Origin: Sindora glabra | Lineage: Eukaryota; Streptophyta; Magnoliopsida; Fabales; Fabaceae | Reading direction: 5' to 3' | Length of the DNA stretch: 64,000 nt | Assembly: GCA_020226215.1 (NCBI GenBank) | Contig: CM035236.1 | Span: 53,815,057-53,879,056 of the forward strand | Shown here: positions 1 through 11,779 of the stretch, piece after piece | Position numbering within the stretch: position 1 is the stretch's first letter | Layout: each line of letters opens with the position of its first letter | The notes under the pieces: model-generated | Seen by the model: the letters and a program-made list of their open reading frames with translations, nothing else | Told to the model about the DNA's origin: nothing | Databases searched by the model: none | Made by a program: the position numbers and the translations under genes

Positions 1-551
1 ATACTCTCAAGTCATTATGATTGAATAGTAATAGTGTGAAATTCAAATATGTTGAAGGGCTGAGATTAACTCAAATAATACTTAATATTTTTTTGAAAAT
101 TTTGTATTTTTATTATATCTAGAATTTGATTTTTGATATTTTTTATCACTTCTATGATCAGAAATATATATATGTTGAAAGAAAAAAATTATTATTTTCA
201 TTTTTTTTATTATCTTATTCACAATCTCTTAAAAAGAAAAATATCATTTTAAACCATAATATGCTTGATGCACTTTTTTATATAGAATAAATCATATATT
301 CTCTTTTAATAGATAATAATATTTATAAAATTGTAAACTTTACAATATATAAAGAAGGAATGAGTACGAGTGAGTATAAAAAATTAAGAATAACATTATC
401 CTTATAAATTTTATATCCTTTGTTGGGGGCCTATTACAATGGATTTTACAAACTCATTTTTACAATTATATATATAATATTACAAATAAATTTTATATAT
501 ACCCATTATTATCTAGCTTGATGATATATCATAGCTAATGACGATATGATA

Positions 552-589
552 TGTGTGTGTGTGCGCGCGCGCGTGTGTGTGCACGCGCA
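552..589. repeat. Compound TG/CG microsatellite
   Basis: Alternating purine-pyrimidine tract: a (TG)n run, then (CG)n, then (TG)n again, ending in a short CACGCG piece. It stands out from its AT-rich surroundings. Such alternating tracts can adopt Z-DNA and are length-polymorphic. Confidence 0.95.
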
Positions 590-859
590 GATAAATTAAA
601 ATTTTAAATTTGAAAAAAATGAAAATATTAAAAGAGAAAAAATTTAAATGAGTTAGATATTAATTTTTTTGTTATTAAAATCAATTTGTTCATATCATTA
701 AAATCAATCTTAATAATTAATATATATTATAATTATTAAATTAAATTAAAATGATTAATAAAAATTTAATGTTATAAAAGTGTCAATTGATATTTTCCAA
801 TATATATGTATATAATCATTAAATCATTAATCGGATTTATGATATTTTTATTATTGCTG

Positions 860-1070
860 TAGTTAGTTGAACTATGACCTGCAAAAGTCGTTGTATGCAA
901 ATTTGCAAGCGGGTGTATTCGTACGCTTGCTTCCAAAAGTGGGACTTACAGGAACAGAGGAAGTTAGGCTAAGGCCCATTGCATGTGCATCCAAACCTTT
1001 GTCGGGTCCCTGCGCACGTGCACATCACTGTCCTCTGCATCGATAAAGAATCCCATGCATTGTATCACCC
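860..1070. promoter_or_regulatory. GC-richer promoter-like patch (G-box, RY motif)
   Basis: This is an island of balanced base composition in AT-rich DNA. It contains a perfect G-box palindrome CACGTG at 1015-1020 and RY-type CATGCAT at 1054-1060, with a related GCATGTGCAT at 981-990. These motifs are typical of seed and ABA-type plant promoters. However, no recognisable gene follows on either side, so it may be an orphaned promoter, part of a repeat, or chance. Confidence 0.25.
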
Positions 1071-2410
1071 ACTATTTGACATTTACCCAATTTACACACT
1101 TTTTTACTCACTTTCACTTAATAAATTTTAGGAAAAAGATGGCAAAATATTTCCTCCAATTTTACCTAATTAGATTTAACCCACTTCAATTTTAAAATTT
1201 AAAATTAATATTCATCATTCTTTAATTAATTATTTTTTAAAATTATATAATTTTTTATAAAATTTTAATAAAAATCATAATATTCTATTATATTAATTTT
1301 TTTCATCATTTTTAATATAATGTTTATATTATATAATTAAAAATTAAATTATATCTTATTTTATTTCAATACTTGTCAATGAGATGCGAATTACTACATG
1401 CGAAAAAATACTAAAATCCTATAAATTTGTAACTTTTGTTTAAAAACTTGATGAGATAATCAAATAATTAAATAAAATAATTAATTAAATAAATTATAAA
1501 TGTTAATTTCAAATTTTGTAAAATTTAAGAAAAATATTTTCAATTTTTTGAAATTAAGAATCCCATTTATGGAAATTTAAAAAAACATATAAAACAACTT
1601 TTGAGAAGGATCTATTTTTTTATTTTAATGGCGAGAAAATTTAACCTCCAAACTTTGAACATATCATTCAGTCTCCATCATGGCAAAGCCTTCCCTGAAA
1701 AGAATGTTATCTACATTTTAAATTTGATGGAGTAACAAGAATTCTATGCATATACCTAAGTTTAGAAAGCCTAATTGTATTTGAAGTGACTCTCGATCAC
1801 ATTCCCTAATCCAATGTTTTGGTAACACTTTTTGTGAGAGTTTGTGCTGTATTATTGATATAATAATTTATCGATATATTATATTTGATCATACTTTAAG
1901 TTAAAATATCTTATTATAAATTATATAATGATATGCTAACTATTAATTTAATAATATATTGGTAGTGGACCGTAAATTTCTTCCCTTTTCATTTATAGAA
2001 TGAATTGTTTTCTACCTGTTGACAATGGTAACCTTACCCAATGTTTGATTGAAAGGAAAATAGAAAGTAATGAAAAATTTTGAGTTATTTGAAAGAGAAA
2101 ATGTGAATTTTTTCTTTCAAATTCTCATGTCTAAAATTAATAATAATCATGTTTCCTTTCTCCCCTTCTAGTATAAATCCGAGTATTTAAAAATATAAAA
2201 TTTTCTTTTACTTTTCTATCCTTTTCCTTATTTCAAGCATGGGTTAGCCTTGAACATTAAAATATGTCAAAGTGATCATTGAAACATAAAATATAATAAT
2301 TTATAATTTAATAATTTGATTGAAATCCAGAAGAATCAAACATTATATATTTTAGGAATATAATTTATAACAATTAAAAATAATTAAAATATTAAAAAAT
2401 TTAAATTATA

Positions 2411-2411
2411 C

Positions 2412-2464
<53 letters not shown>
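2411..2464. repeat. (CATA)n/(TA)n microsatellite
   Basis: Three CATA units pass into a pure TA run of about 40 bases. This is a simple sequence repeat, likely polymorphic in length. Confidence 0.95.
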
Positions 2465-2470
<6 letters not shown>

Positions 2471-5400
2471 ACGATTTAAATATAATCAAATCATCACATT
2501 AAATTATGTTTGAATTAATTGAATTTTCTTTTAATCTTGTTTGTAAAGTTTCAATGTTATATCTGATTATTTAATTCAAACTTTAAACCTTATATACATG
2601 TGAAAAACATTGTAAAATAATTTTTTTTTTAAAAATTCTTTTTATAAAAAGAGAGACAAATCAAGCAGTTCAACCATATAGATTGTGATTGGTTAGCATA
2701 GTTTGAGCTATTTCTAGTGTTTTTTATTTTTTAACTCAAAAAAAGAAAGAATGGGGACAATCAGTGTCAATTACTCTCTTGGTTGTTATTATAGAAGTAA
2801 TCTCTCACTACAGAGTATTTGATATGAGCCATAGCTATTGCTCAAAAGGCAAACTCGTCATCATAGTCCCATTAAAGCACTAATGGTCTTATGAATCCTT
2901 CATCTTTTCATTAATTATAAACTTACACCCTCTTGTGTTGAACCCATGACTTTCAAGATAAAGTAATGGTTCAATACCACTAAACTAACTACATTAGTGG
3001 TATTTGATATGTTTATAGTTGGTTTCAAGGCTTAATCAAACTAGATGGGTTTTTGGTTCACCAATTTTTCAATTGAATCTATGGCTCGATACATTTTTTA
3101 AATCATAATTTGTACAATTATATACCATTTCTTAAAACTTCTCTTATGCAATAGGAGAGAGATTTGTGGACCTCATCATCAATTTTTTTAATAACAATAA
3201 GTGTAGTAATTTATTTAATATACATAACTTCTCTTAAAACTCAAATATAATTAGAAGTCAATCCCATCAAGTAATATTAAATACAACTGCCCTATTAAAA
3301 TACAAGCATTTATTGAACTAATTTTTTTATGTAATAAATGAGTTGAAATTAAGTTATATAACATTTAAGCATATAAGTTAACTCATGAGCATACTAACTA
3401 CTTAGAGTTTGTTAATTTATTATTTTTAAAAATAATTTTTTATTTTTTTATTTTTTCAAAATAGAAGTTCCCATTTAATAAATTATTTTTAAAATTTATT
3501 TTTAAAAACTATAATTCTAAATGTATAATTTAAAAATAAAATTAGAAATAAATTTTTGATATTTTCTTAAATTTTTCTTTTATTTTAAATGTTAATTTTA
3601 TAATTAAATGAAATATTTTTATTTACTTATTCAAATACCATTTATTCTTTATCTTTTAAATTGAATAAATAATTTAAAAAAAATAAAAATATATTCAAAT
3701 AGACCTTTTTATTCCTCGAAACACATTATGTTTTTCTTAGCTTCTTTCTATCCAATTTATGGCCATGACATAATGGAGTGTTATTATCCAATAAGCTTTA
3801 CATATAGATTTTTTTTTACTATAATAAATACTTAAAAATTTAGACAAAAAAATACAAAAGATTAATATACATATGTAAGAGTATGTTCAAGAACATTGAT
3901 TCAATGCTTAGTTGAATAGACTCAAACTTAAAATTGATAAAAAAAAAAATTACACCAATAAGGGTGAATTGTTGTTTTAAAAAATTATAAAATTTAAGCA
4001 CAAAAATAGATTGCTTTTTCAAAAATTTTCAAAGAGCAACTAAATTATTAATTTGAAAATCAATTGTATAATATGAAAAGATAAATAATAAAGTGCATAA
4101 AATAAAAGAGTAAGGAAAAGAGAATATAATACCAATGTACAGTAGTTCAATGATTTAAAGGAAAATTGTTTCATTGACTTTTATCCACTCTTCAAAGGCT
4201 AAATCTAACTTTATTGGTTACTTGTTAACACTTTTTCTTTTACAAATTCTAATTACACTTTTCCACTTAGTCTTTCAAAGAATATGCCACCTCAAATACT
4301 TAATGATTTTCTTCTCACAAACTAACTATAAGGTATCTATACTTTCACACGCTAACTAGTGAACCTTCATGGGTAAGGTTTATCTCACAAAGAGATTACA
4401 AGATTATTACACTATATCAATGTAGATATGAAAGTTTAATTTCATGAAAAAAGACTACAACGAATAGAATTTGGATAGAGGAAGTCTCTTTAATGCTTAT
4501 TTTTTCTAAAATGTCATTGTTCGATCATTATGAAGTTCAATATCATTGAATATACAGTTCCCACTCTTTCATTTTCTATCTTAAAATGTCACTTTTACTG
4601 TGTACAATAAAAGTATAGTCAACTTGCTTTTTTAAAAAAGTTTAGATTTGCATAGTGAGATATCCTTTTCTATGCAATACTATAGCTTGCTTGTTCAAAA
4701 TTTTATCTATTTAAAAACACCCTAATTGAGTTAACAGGAGATGGAAAAACTAAATAGCAATCTATTAAAAAAACCTAAAACTTTACATAATGCTAAGTGA
4801 TAGCATACACCACCAAAGAGCAACCTAGAGAAATACATTGTATTCTTAACAATTGACAATCCAAAACACAAGTTTTTTATACATTTGGAAAGAAGTAACA
4901 TTTTATAGATCAAATCAATTCCATTTTAAGTGATAAAACATGCAAAACATGGATAAAATTGAATTTGATAGTTATTCAGCATAGCAATGTGGAATTTTTC
5001 ATTCTTTCATTTTATACTGGTAAAGAAGTGAGGTATTTGTCCAATATTATCATGCAATATTAATGCTATATTTTTAAATATATTATAATAAATTTTAATT
5101 AATTCTAATCATCATCAAAACAAATTAAATTAGCCAATTTAACATATTATAGGGGTCCCACATATTAAAATCTTCCTTTTTTTGATAATGGTACTCAATA
5201 CAAAAATAAAATTTTGAAAACAAAGGGAAAAGAGAAACCAAGTAGTATGTAGGTTATTAGAGAATAGTAATATGTATCAAAGCAAGATTAATCCTATAAG
5301 AAGCTACCTAGTATTGGAGCATATGATATATATCTAGGCCTTATTGGTGCATTTTCCTCTTTTATCAAATTCCAATTTAAAATAATATTTTATTAATGAT

Positions 5401-5980
5401 TAACAATATTTTTATAAAAATATTAAATAAATTTAATAAATAATTTTATAATATAAATTTTATTAATTGAAATCATTAAATAAGTTAGATAAGTTGACAC
5501 ATTTAATAAACAGATTAATTCAAATGACATGAATTGTTACCTCCACTTGGTGTGGAAAAAAATGAAATAATATCAGTTCCTATATTGATTGAACCATCAA
5601 CATTTCTTCATATATTGTATAACCCTATTAATAATAATGAGTTAATAACATTGATTTTTACTAAGCAACCAATGTGAAATATTTACAAAATATGTTTTTA
5701 CTGATGGTTTTTTGTTTTCACAATAGAATATCTACAATAAAAATTAAATAAATTGAACATCTCACTAAAAACATATATTTTGAATTAAAAATTTTGAAAA
5801 GTTATAACTTTACACTCGATTATCCATTTAAGATGAATGTTATGCTAATTTCATATAATATTTTGATATCTATCCATCTTAAAAATGCCAAAGAGGTTTT
5901 GCCCTTTTCAAAATCATCAAAATAACCATTCTTATGGACTTTTTTTCATTTTTATCCCTTTCTCATCATTGTTCAATCCA

Positions 5981-6250
5981 CTCAAATTTTGCTACAACAA
6001 TTTATTAAACACATGATAAGTATATTAAACTTAGATAAAACCTTAAAAGTTATATAAAGGAAATACAAATAATTTTTTTTAAAAAAAATTATGTAAAAAT
6101 TTGAAGAAATGAAAATGGTGAAGATGTAAGAAATAAAAGTAAAAAGGGCATTTAAAACGATTTCAAACTTTGTTGTAGCATTTATCAAACACATAATAAG
6201 TACTTAAAACTTAAATACAACCTTAAAATCTATAAGAGGAAACACAAGCA
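5981..6250. repeat. Pair of ~90-bp direct repeats
   Basis: 5981-6070 and 6162-6250 share the same order of blocks: a TTTGCTACAACA-like or TTTGTTGTAGCA-like start, then TTATTAAACACAT or TTATCAAACACAT, then AACCTTAAAA and an AGGAAA-CACAA tail. The copies are clearly diverged and lie about 90 bp apart. No coding potential is seen. Confidence 0.6.
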
Positions 6251-7047
6251 AAAATCTCTTTAATAAACTAGTGCAAAGATCATATAAAAAGGATATGGAT
6301 TGATGATTCTTCCAAATAAACTTCTTATATTACAAGTTCAGGGTATTATTGTCCTCTTTTTTTTTTAAAGTTATGCTTACATGTTTGTTTAATAAAAGTC
6401 CTATTTGAGAGATGCACATCAATAATAAATTAAACATACTCAAATAGAATGACATTCATAACAAATTAGAAGATATTTTTTCTTTCCCATGATAAACCTT
6501 TTCTTTATAGTTTTTACAATACTCAAATTTTCATTTATTTACTTTATCCCTTTACAATTTGAAAATGCTCTCAATATATGTCATTTAGCAGTACAAATCA
6601 TTATGTATTCCTTGATCCTATATTAAATTATATGGAATTAATGTAGAGGAAAAATAATGTTATTATATCTATCATGAATTACATATACTAAATTTGGAAT
6701 TGTGTACAATAATAAAGATGAAATATATATTGCTTTTTGTTCAATTGGAGTCTAAATGTATCATAAAATTATAGTATTGTGGTCTTTAGGCAGATTCTTG
6801 ATATATTTTAAGTTGGAAGTAATGCAATAAAAAATGTCATGAGACATTGTACATAATGGAAAAGGTGTAGAGAAAGAGCTTTTCATTTTTTAGTTCAAAA
6901 GGGGAATCAATTATATGAATCATTGAAATAATTTATCAAACATTTCATGTTGGTTAGTAAAAAAACCCAATGTTAAATTACAATTTTTAATGCTAATTTT
7001 AATGATAAAACCAATGTCATTAAATGTGATTTGTTACCAAGTGATAT
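6251..7047. other. AT-rich intergenic DNA, nothing recognised
   Basis: No reading frame, RNA gene or mobile-element protein is visible. The right part repeats short ACCAATGT-like words (6966, 7010) next to the small element that follows. Confidence 0.6.
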
Positions 7048-7227
7048 CACCTACAAGAAATGACAATGGTTTGCTTGTTAGAAAACCAATGTAATATTAC
7101 TATTCTATGATGATTTTATAATTGATGATGTTATAAAATATTTATTATGATAGTCAATAAAACGATAGTTTAAAATTGACATTTAATCCCCAAACAATTG
7201 ACATAAATATTTGATTTTGTAATAGTG
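7048..7227. mobile_element. Possible 180-bp CACTA-type MITE
   Basis: The left end reads CACCTACAAGAAATGACAAT. The reverse complement of the right end reads CACTATTACAAAATCA, and further in it has GTCAAT where the left has GACAAT. Both resemble plant CACTA termini (usually CACTACAAGAAA). The flanking triplets are TAT and AAT, so a 3-bp target duplication is only approximate. Without other copies to compare, this is a tentative call. Confidence 0.3.
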
Positions 7228-7245
7228 AATCTTTTCAATGAATAT

Positions 7246-8000
7246 GATATAATGTCAAAAAGTAAAGTTTGCACCTAATAGGTACAAGTCTACATAGAAA
7301 AAGTAGCTTAAAGGATGTAAGAGTTTAAAGAAGAAGAAAAGAAAATTGAAAGTAAATTCCTTTTCATGCCATGATGTTATGGCTTAAAATTCGTAATATA
7401 AGTTTCTATGAGAATTAAATATTATTGAAATTGTAGTTAGGGCTTGTTGGAAAAAAATAGTCCACTTTAGTATCAATTAGCAATATCTAATTTAACATAA
7501 AAAAATTTCAAATTTCAAAATAACAAAACCATAAATGAAATGAAATTCAATATAATAAAAAAATTATAGGATAAACTTGAAACCCCTCATCTATAACTCC
7601 ATAATATTTTAACTACAATCTACTCCTTTTTCCAAATTTTAATAAAGGTTTTCCCATATCTATGTTAGGTACTCATATCAATTTTTTGTAATACATCAAG
7701 CAATTATCTAGTATAAATATAAATATTTATAAACCAAAATATATGATTGGAAATCATTCACATCTTGATTTTAATACAAAAACTTAACTTTTTATTTAAT
7801 TTTTTTTTAGTAATAGTAATAATGGTTAAACTAGTGAATACACATATAATATCTTATGATCAAATTTAAGATGTAAAGAAATACAAAATTTTCGACTAGC
7901 ATTATATATCATTTTATCCAAAAGCTTGCATATGTTTATTTATTTTTAGGGATTTAATTTGAAGATTAAATTATTGATGCACTACACTTAATCAAGGGTG
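7246..8000. repeat. Tandem duplication, copy 1
   Basis: This ~0.75-kb block is directly repeated at 8034-8770. Shared landmarks in the same order are GATATAATGTCAAAAAGT, CTTCATGCCATG or TTTCATGCCATG, TATAACTCCATAA, ATCAAGCAATTAT, and a closing TTGAAGA-AAATTATTGATGCA with AATCAAGGGT. The copies have many substitutions and small indels. No coding sequence is visible. Confidence 0.85.
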
Positions 8001-8033
8001 GGTCTTACATGGAGGAGCACAATTCTTTGTTAA

Positions 8034-8770
8034 TATAATATAATGTCAAAAAGTGAAGCTTGGACCTCAAAGGTACTAGTTCACACAAAGAAAGTAGCTT
8101 AATGGCTATAAGAGCTGAAATATTTTGCATAGAAGAAGAAAAGAAAAGGAAATTGAAATTAATTTACTCTTCATGCCATGTTGTTATGGTTTAGAATTTA
8201 TAATCTAAGTTTGTAAAAGAATTAAATATTATAAATTATAGGTGGGGCTTGTTGGTAAAAATACTTCATTATAGAATCAATTAGTAGTATCAAATTAATG
8301 AGAGAAAGGAATACTAGAACACATAAATGATTTGACATAAAGACTTTCAAATTTCAAGGTAAATAGTTACAAATAAAAAAAATTATTATAATTAAAAAAT
8401 TACAAGATAATAAACATAAAACCTCTTGATTATAACTCCATAACATTTTAACTACTATCTGCTTCTTTTTCCAAATTTCTATAAAAGTTTTCACATATCT
8501 ATGTTATGCATTCATATCAAATCTTTGTACTACATCAAGCAATTATTTAGTAGAAATATTTACAAACCAAAATATTTGATTAGTAGTCACTCACATTTAA
8601 TCAAAACTTAATTTTTATTTAATTTTTTTAGTAATAATAATAGTTAAGAAAAATACAAAATTTTTAAAGAATATCATATATCATCTTAGCCAAAAGTACA
8701 CATATGTTTAATTGCTTTAGAGATTTAATTTGAAGACGAAATTATTGATGCATTGCACCTAATCAAGGGT
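8034..8770. repeat. Tandem duplication, copy 2
   Basis: Second copy of the block at 7246-8000, separated from it by about 33 bp. It has an extra segment around 8305-8335 (AATACTAGAACACATAAATG) absent from copy 1. It ends with the same AATCAAGGGT as copy 1, about 170 bp before the CACTA terminus at 8942. Confidence 0.85.
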
Positions 8771-8941
8771 ACGTTGTTATGGTACCTAGAGAACTCAGTT
8801 CTTAAAATTGATTCTGAAGTAAAAAAAATTTGATATTTTTAAATATTTTTTAAAATTGATATATATGCTTAAAATTTTGAATATTGTCATAAAAGTTCCT
8901 AACAATTTCTAAGTTAATCTTTTTGAAGAATCTATTTTTTA

Positions 8942-9440
8942 CACTACAAAAAATTAGACTTTCAAAAATGACAATTGTCATCAGTGTAGATATTCGATTG
9001 TTGTTGAATATAAAAGTCGTTAGAAAAAATATCATTAGTAAAAATTGATCGGTGTTGAGACTAACACCAACGACAACATTATCCTTAGTAAAAACCCAAA
9101 TTTCTACAACGATAAAATTGTCCATGAATAGACTTTCAAAATTCAAAAATTTTTAAATTTTAATTTATAACAATGATATTATCGTCACTATAAGTTTAAA
9201 TATAAAAAATAAAATTTTACTTTTAGCGATAACATTGTCATTGCTAAATTTACTTTTAAAATTTAAATATTTTTGAATTTTACACTATAATAACAACTCT
9301 GTTATCGTTGTAAGTTTGAAATAAAAATATAAAAATTAAAATTTAATATATAATGACGAAAACATTATCACTAAAATTTAAGCAAATTTAAATTTAAAAT
9401 TATCATTTATACATAGTCATTGCTAAAAGTTTTCATAATT
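8942..9440. repeat. CACTA terminal and subterminal repeat region
   Basis: The 17-bp terminus is followed by multiple short related words in both orientations, among them ATTGTCAT, CGATAACATTGTC, TTATCGTCACTA and GTTATCGTTGTAAG, spaced tens of bases apart. In CACTA elements such subterminal arrays bind the element's own TNPA-type protein. No gene lies here. Confidence 0.7.
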
Positions 9441-10149
9441 AAATTAAAATTTTAATAAAATTAAATAAAATTTTTAATTATTAAAATAAATTATACTAAG
9501 TTAAAATTATAATTAAATGTAATTAAATTAATATATTATATTTAATAACATAATCATTAATATTTTTCATTTCAATTAAATTAAAATAATTTAACAAGAA
9601 ATTTAATTAAAATAAATTAATGTAGTGTTTTTTTATCTATTTTTATCTAATTTAAATATTAAAAATAAAATATTTCAATGATATTAGTAATAAAAAAATA
9701 AACATGATCTATATTAAAAAAATAAATACTCATAGTATTCAAGATATATAATTGTCTATACATAAAAATAAAAAAATTATATATACATGATAAAAACCTA
9801 AAGAAAGGGGAGGTTTAGGTATCCAAGTATATCATTATCTATCCCAGGGCCGTCATCATTATTATCTTGATGACATAGGTAATACATTGAAGGCAGTACT
9901 TGAATGGAAGAAGGTGGCTAGGTCGAGGGTGCTACTACGAATCTGCTTATCTCAAGCTGTGCTATCGTTAAAGGAAGCGTAGGCAATGTAAGCCCTTACT
10001 ATTTGAGCAAGGAAGTGAGCTTAATGTAGTGAACCTCTCAAATGTTGTTGTACCTCTTACTATAGAGCAAGTTATTACTACTGCTCCTAAATTAGCTGCT
10101 AACTCTACTAAAGTTGTTATTAACTCTATTGCAACTGCTCCTACAATTC

Positions 10150-10400
10150 AATGATCAGGGAGAAATACTGTGACCTCACCCCGGAGCTGGAGGTGCTGTG
10201 GGAAGGGAACGACTAGCTAGTGAGTACACAACTAACCGCCTTCTTATACTCTTAACAAGTGCCAAGCACCTTATTGGCAATGGCATCCTTATCAATCTAT
10301 ATAGAAGTGTTAAGCCAACTAGTGGACAATACACTAGACTATGTGTTGTGAGTTGCCAACTCAATCATCTTGGCCTTGATTTATTAAAATAAAAATTAAT
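10150..10400 (-). pseudogene. Fragment resembling a plant En/Spm second-ORF protein
   Basis: On the minus strand a frame with stops reads KMIELATHNT, later KDAIANKVLG and KKAVSCVLTS. The spacing loosely resembles the Transposase_24 (Ptta/En/Spm) pattern, where a D-A-x-x-x-V-L-G block is followed by a G-rich basic motif. It lies downstream of the TNP2 gene inside the CACTA element, where such a second gene is expected. The local base composition is less AT-rich than the surroundings, consistent with former coding DNA. The open plus-strand frame over the same bases has no family match I know. Confidence 0.3.
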
Positions 10401-11779
10401 TATAAGGATTTCATAATATGTTCATAAAATTTCTATCATTAAAATGTAAGGTTTAGCTAACTTACATACTACTTCTTTGGGGTCAGATGCACCCACTCCT
10501 TTATCTTATATGTATGTTAATCCTTAAAATTCTCTAGCACTAACTACAGCTCATTCGTATCCTTATTTCTTTGCTCATGTTTCATAAAAAAAAAAAAGAT
10601 GAACATGATGATTGACTTGGTGAACAAATTATACATTTAAATCATAAATGATAAGTTGAATTATCTTATCATAACGATGTGTAGCAATGAATTTTAATCC
10701 ATGCTAGTCATTCACCACCTTTTTCATACTATTCTTTGCATTCTTCATAGACAACTCTTACAAATTGAGAAATAACTATACAAAATTGTTACGTTTAAGA
10801 GTTATGATTGAAATACAATTTAAATGTATGAAATAATCATATAAATTTATTAAATATCATACTTACCCTGCAATTATCATTGTTAAAGAAGTTCACACAT
10901 CTCTACTAGGTCTGAGGTAAGATAAATGCGGCGCGGAGCACTTAACATGATATAAGTCGAGCCCTTGCTCTCGATTGCCCTTATATTGGAGAAAGTGCCT
11001 ATTTAGCCTATATTTCTAATCATTGTAAAGGTAGGTAGAAGTCCACATCAAGACACTAATCACTCTCTCCCCCTCAAGTTTAGAAAAACCTTAGAACTTG
11101 AAGTGGAATTGCATTAGAAGAAATTTAACAAATTTATAAGTACTATATCCAATAATTTCAATATCAACTATAAAACAATAAAGATAAGTAGGAGATTAAT
11201 ACTTATGCAAACCTTTCACATAACTCTGTGCCATAATTATTAAGACACCAAGCACCATGATTTATAGTAAGGCAGGATGTTAGCTTGAATGATGCTACTT
11301 ATATCATAGGGGAGATGGCTAGTATTCTCACTGACTATATGCCATGTACCAATCATATTAAACTGTACAGGCACTGATTTTCTACTTTTCTATTTTCTCA
11401 TGCAACCTAAGGGACCTATTTAGGCTCCTCTTTCTCGGAGTTATAGCCTTGATGGATAAGAGAAAATGTTAGTGTCATAAATTTATATGTAATAAATAAT
11501 TAACTTAAGTATGCAATTAAAAAAAAAACCTAATCCCTAACATTGTGATAGAATGTATATGGGCCAATGTGAAGGGTCCCTTCTAGCATCACCTCCATTG
11601 TATCATGTCTCAACATCAGCCATGGCTAGGAAAATACATATTTTATAAGCATTTAAGAGAAAATTCCACAATTAAACTAATTGATGATAACATATAAATT
11701 ATTGTATTCGTATAATGAAATTATACAATTACTTTTACATAATTATAACTTGTAATACAAAAAAATATTAAACCTTAAT

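Larger units (their letters stand above)
1..5980. other. AT-rich intergenic DNA, no gene seen
   Basis: I see no coding sequence with a recognisable domain on either strand. All open frames are short, low-complexity and rich in Phe, Ile, Leu and Lys, as expected by chance in AT-rich DNA. The stretch contains two microsatellites and a GC-richer patch near 860-1070, listed separately. The rest is anonymous intergenic sequence, probably old transposon debris. Confidence 0.7.

Noticed and set aside
8850..9146. 98-codon minus-strand ORF
   Set aside because: It spans the CACTA terminus and subterminal repeats and has low-complexity AT-driven composition. It is a chance frame.
10198..10392. Plus-strand 64-codon ORF inside the CACTA element
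   Set aside because: The minus strand of the same bases resembles an En/Spm protein fragment and fits the orientation of the element. The plus frame has no family features.
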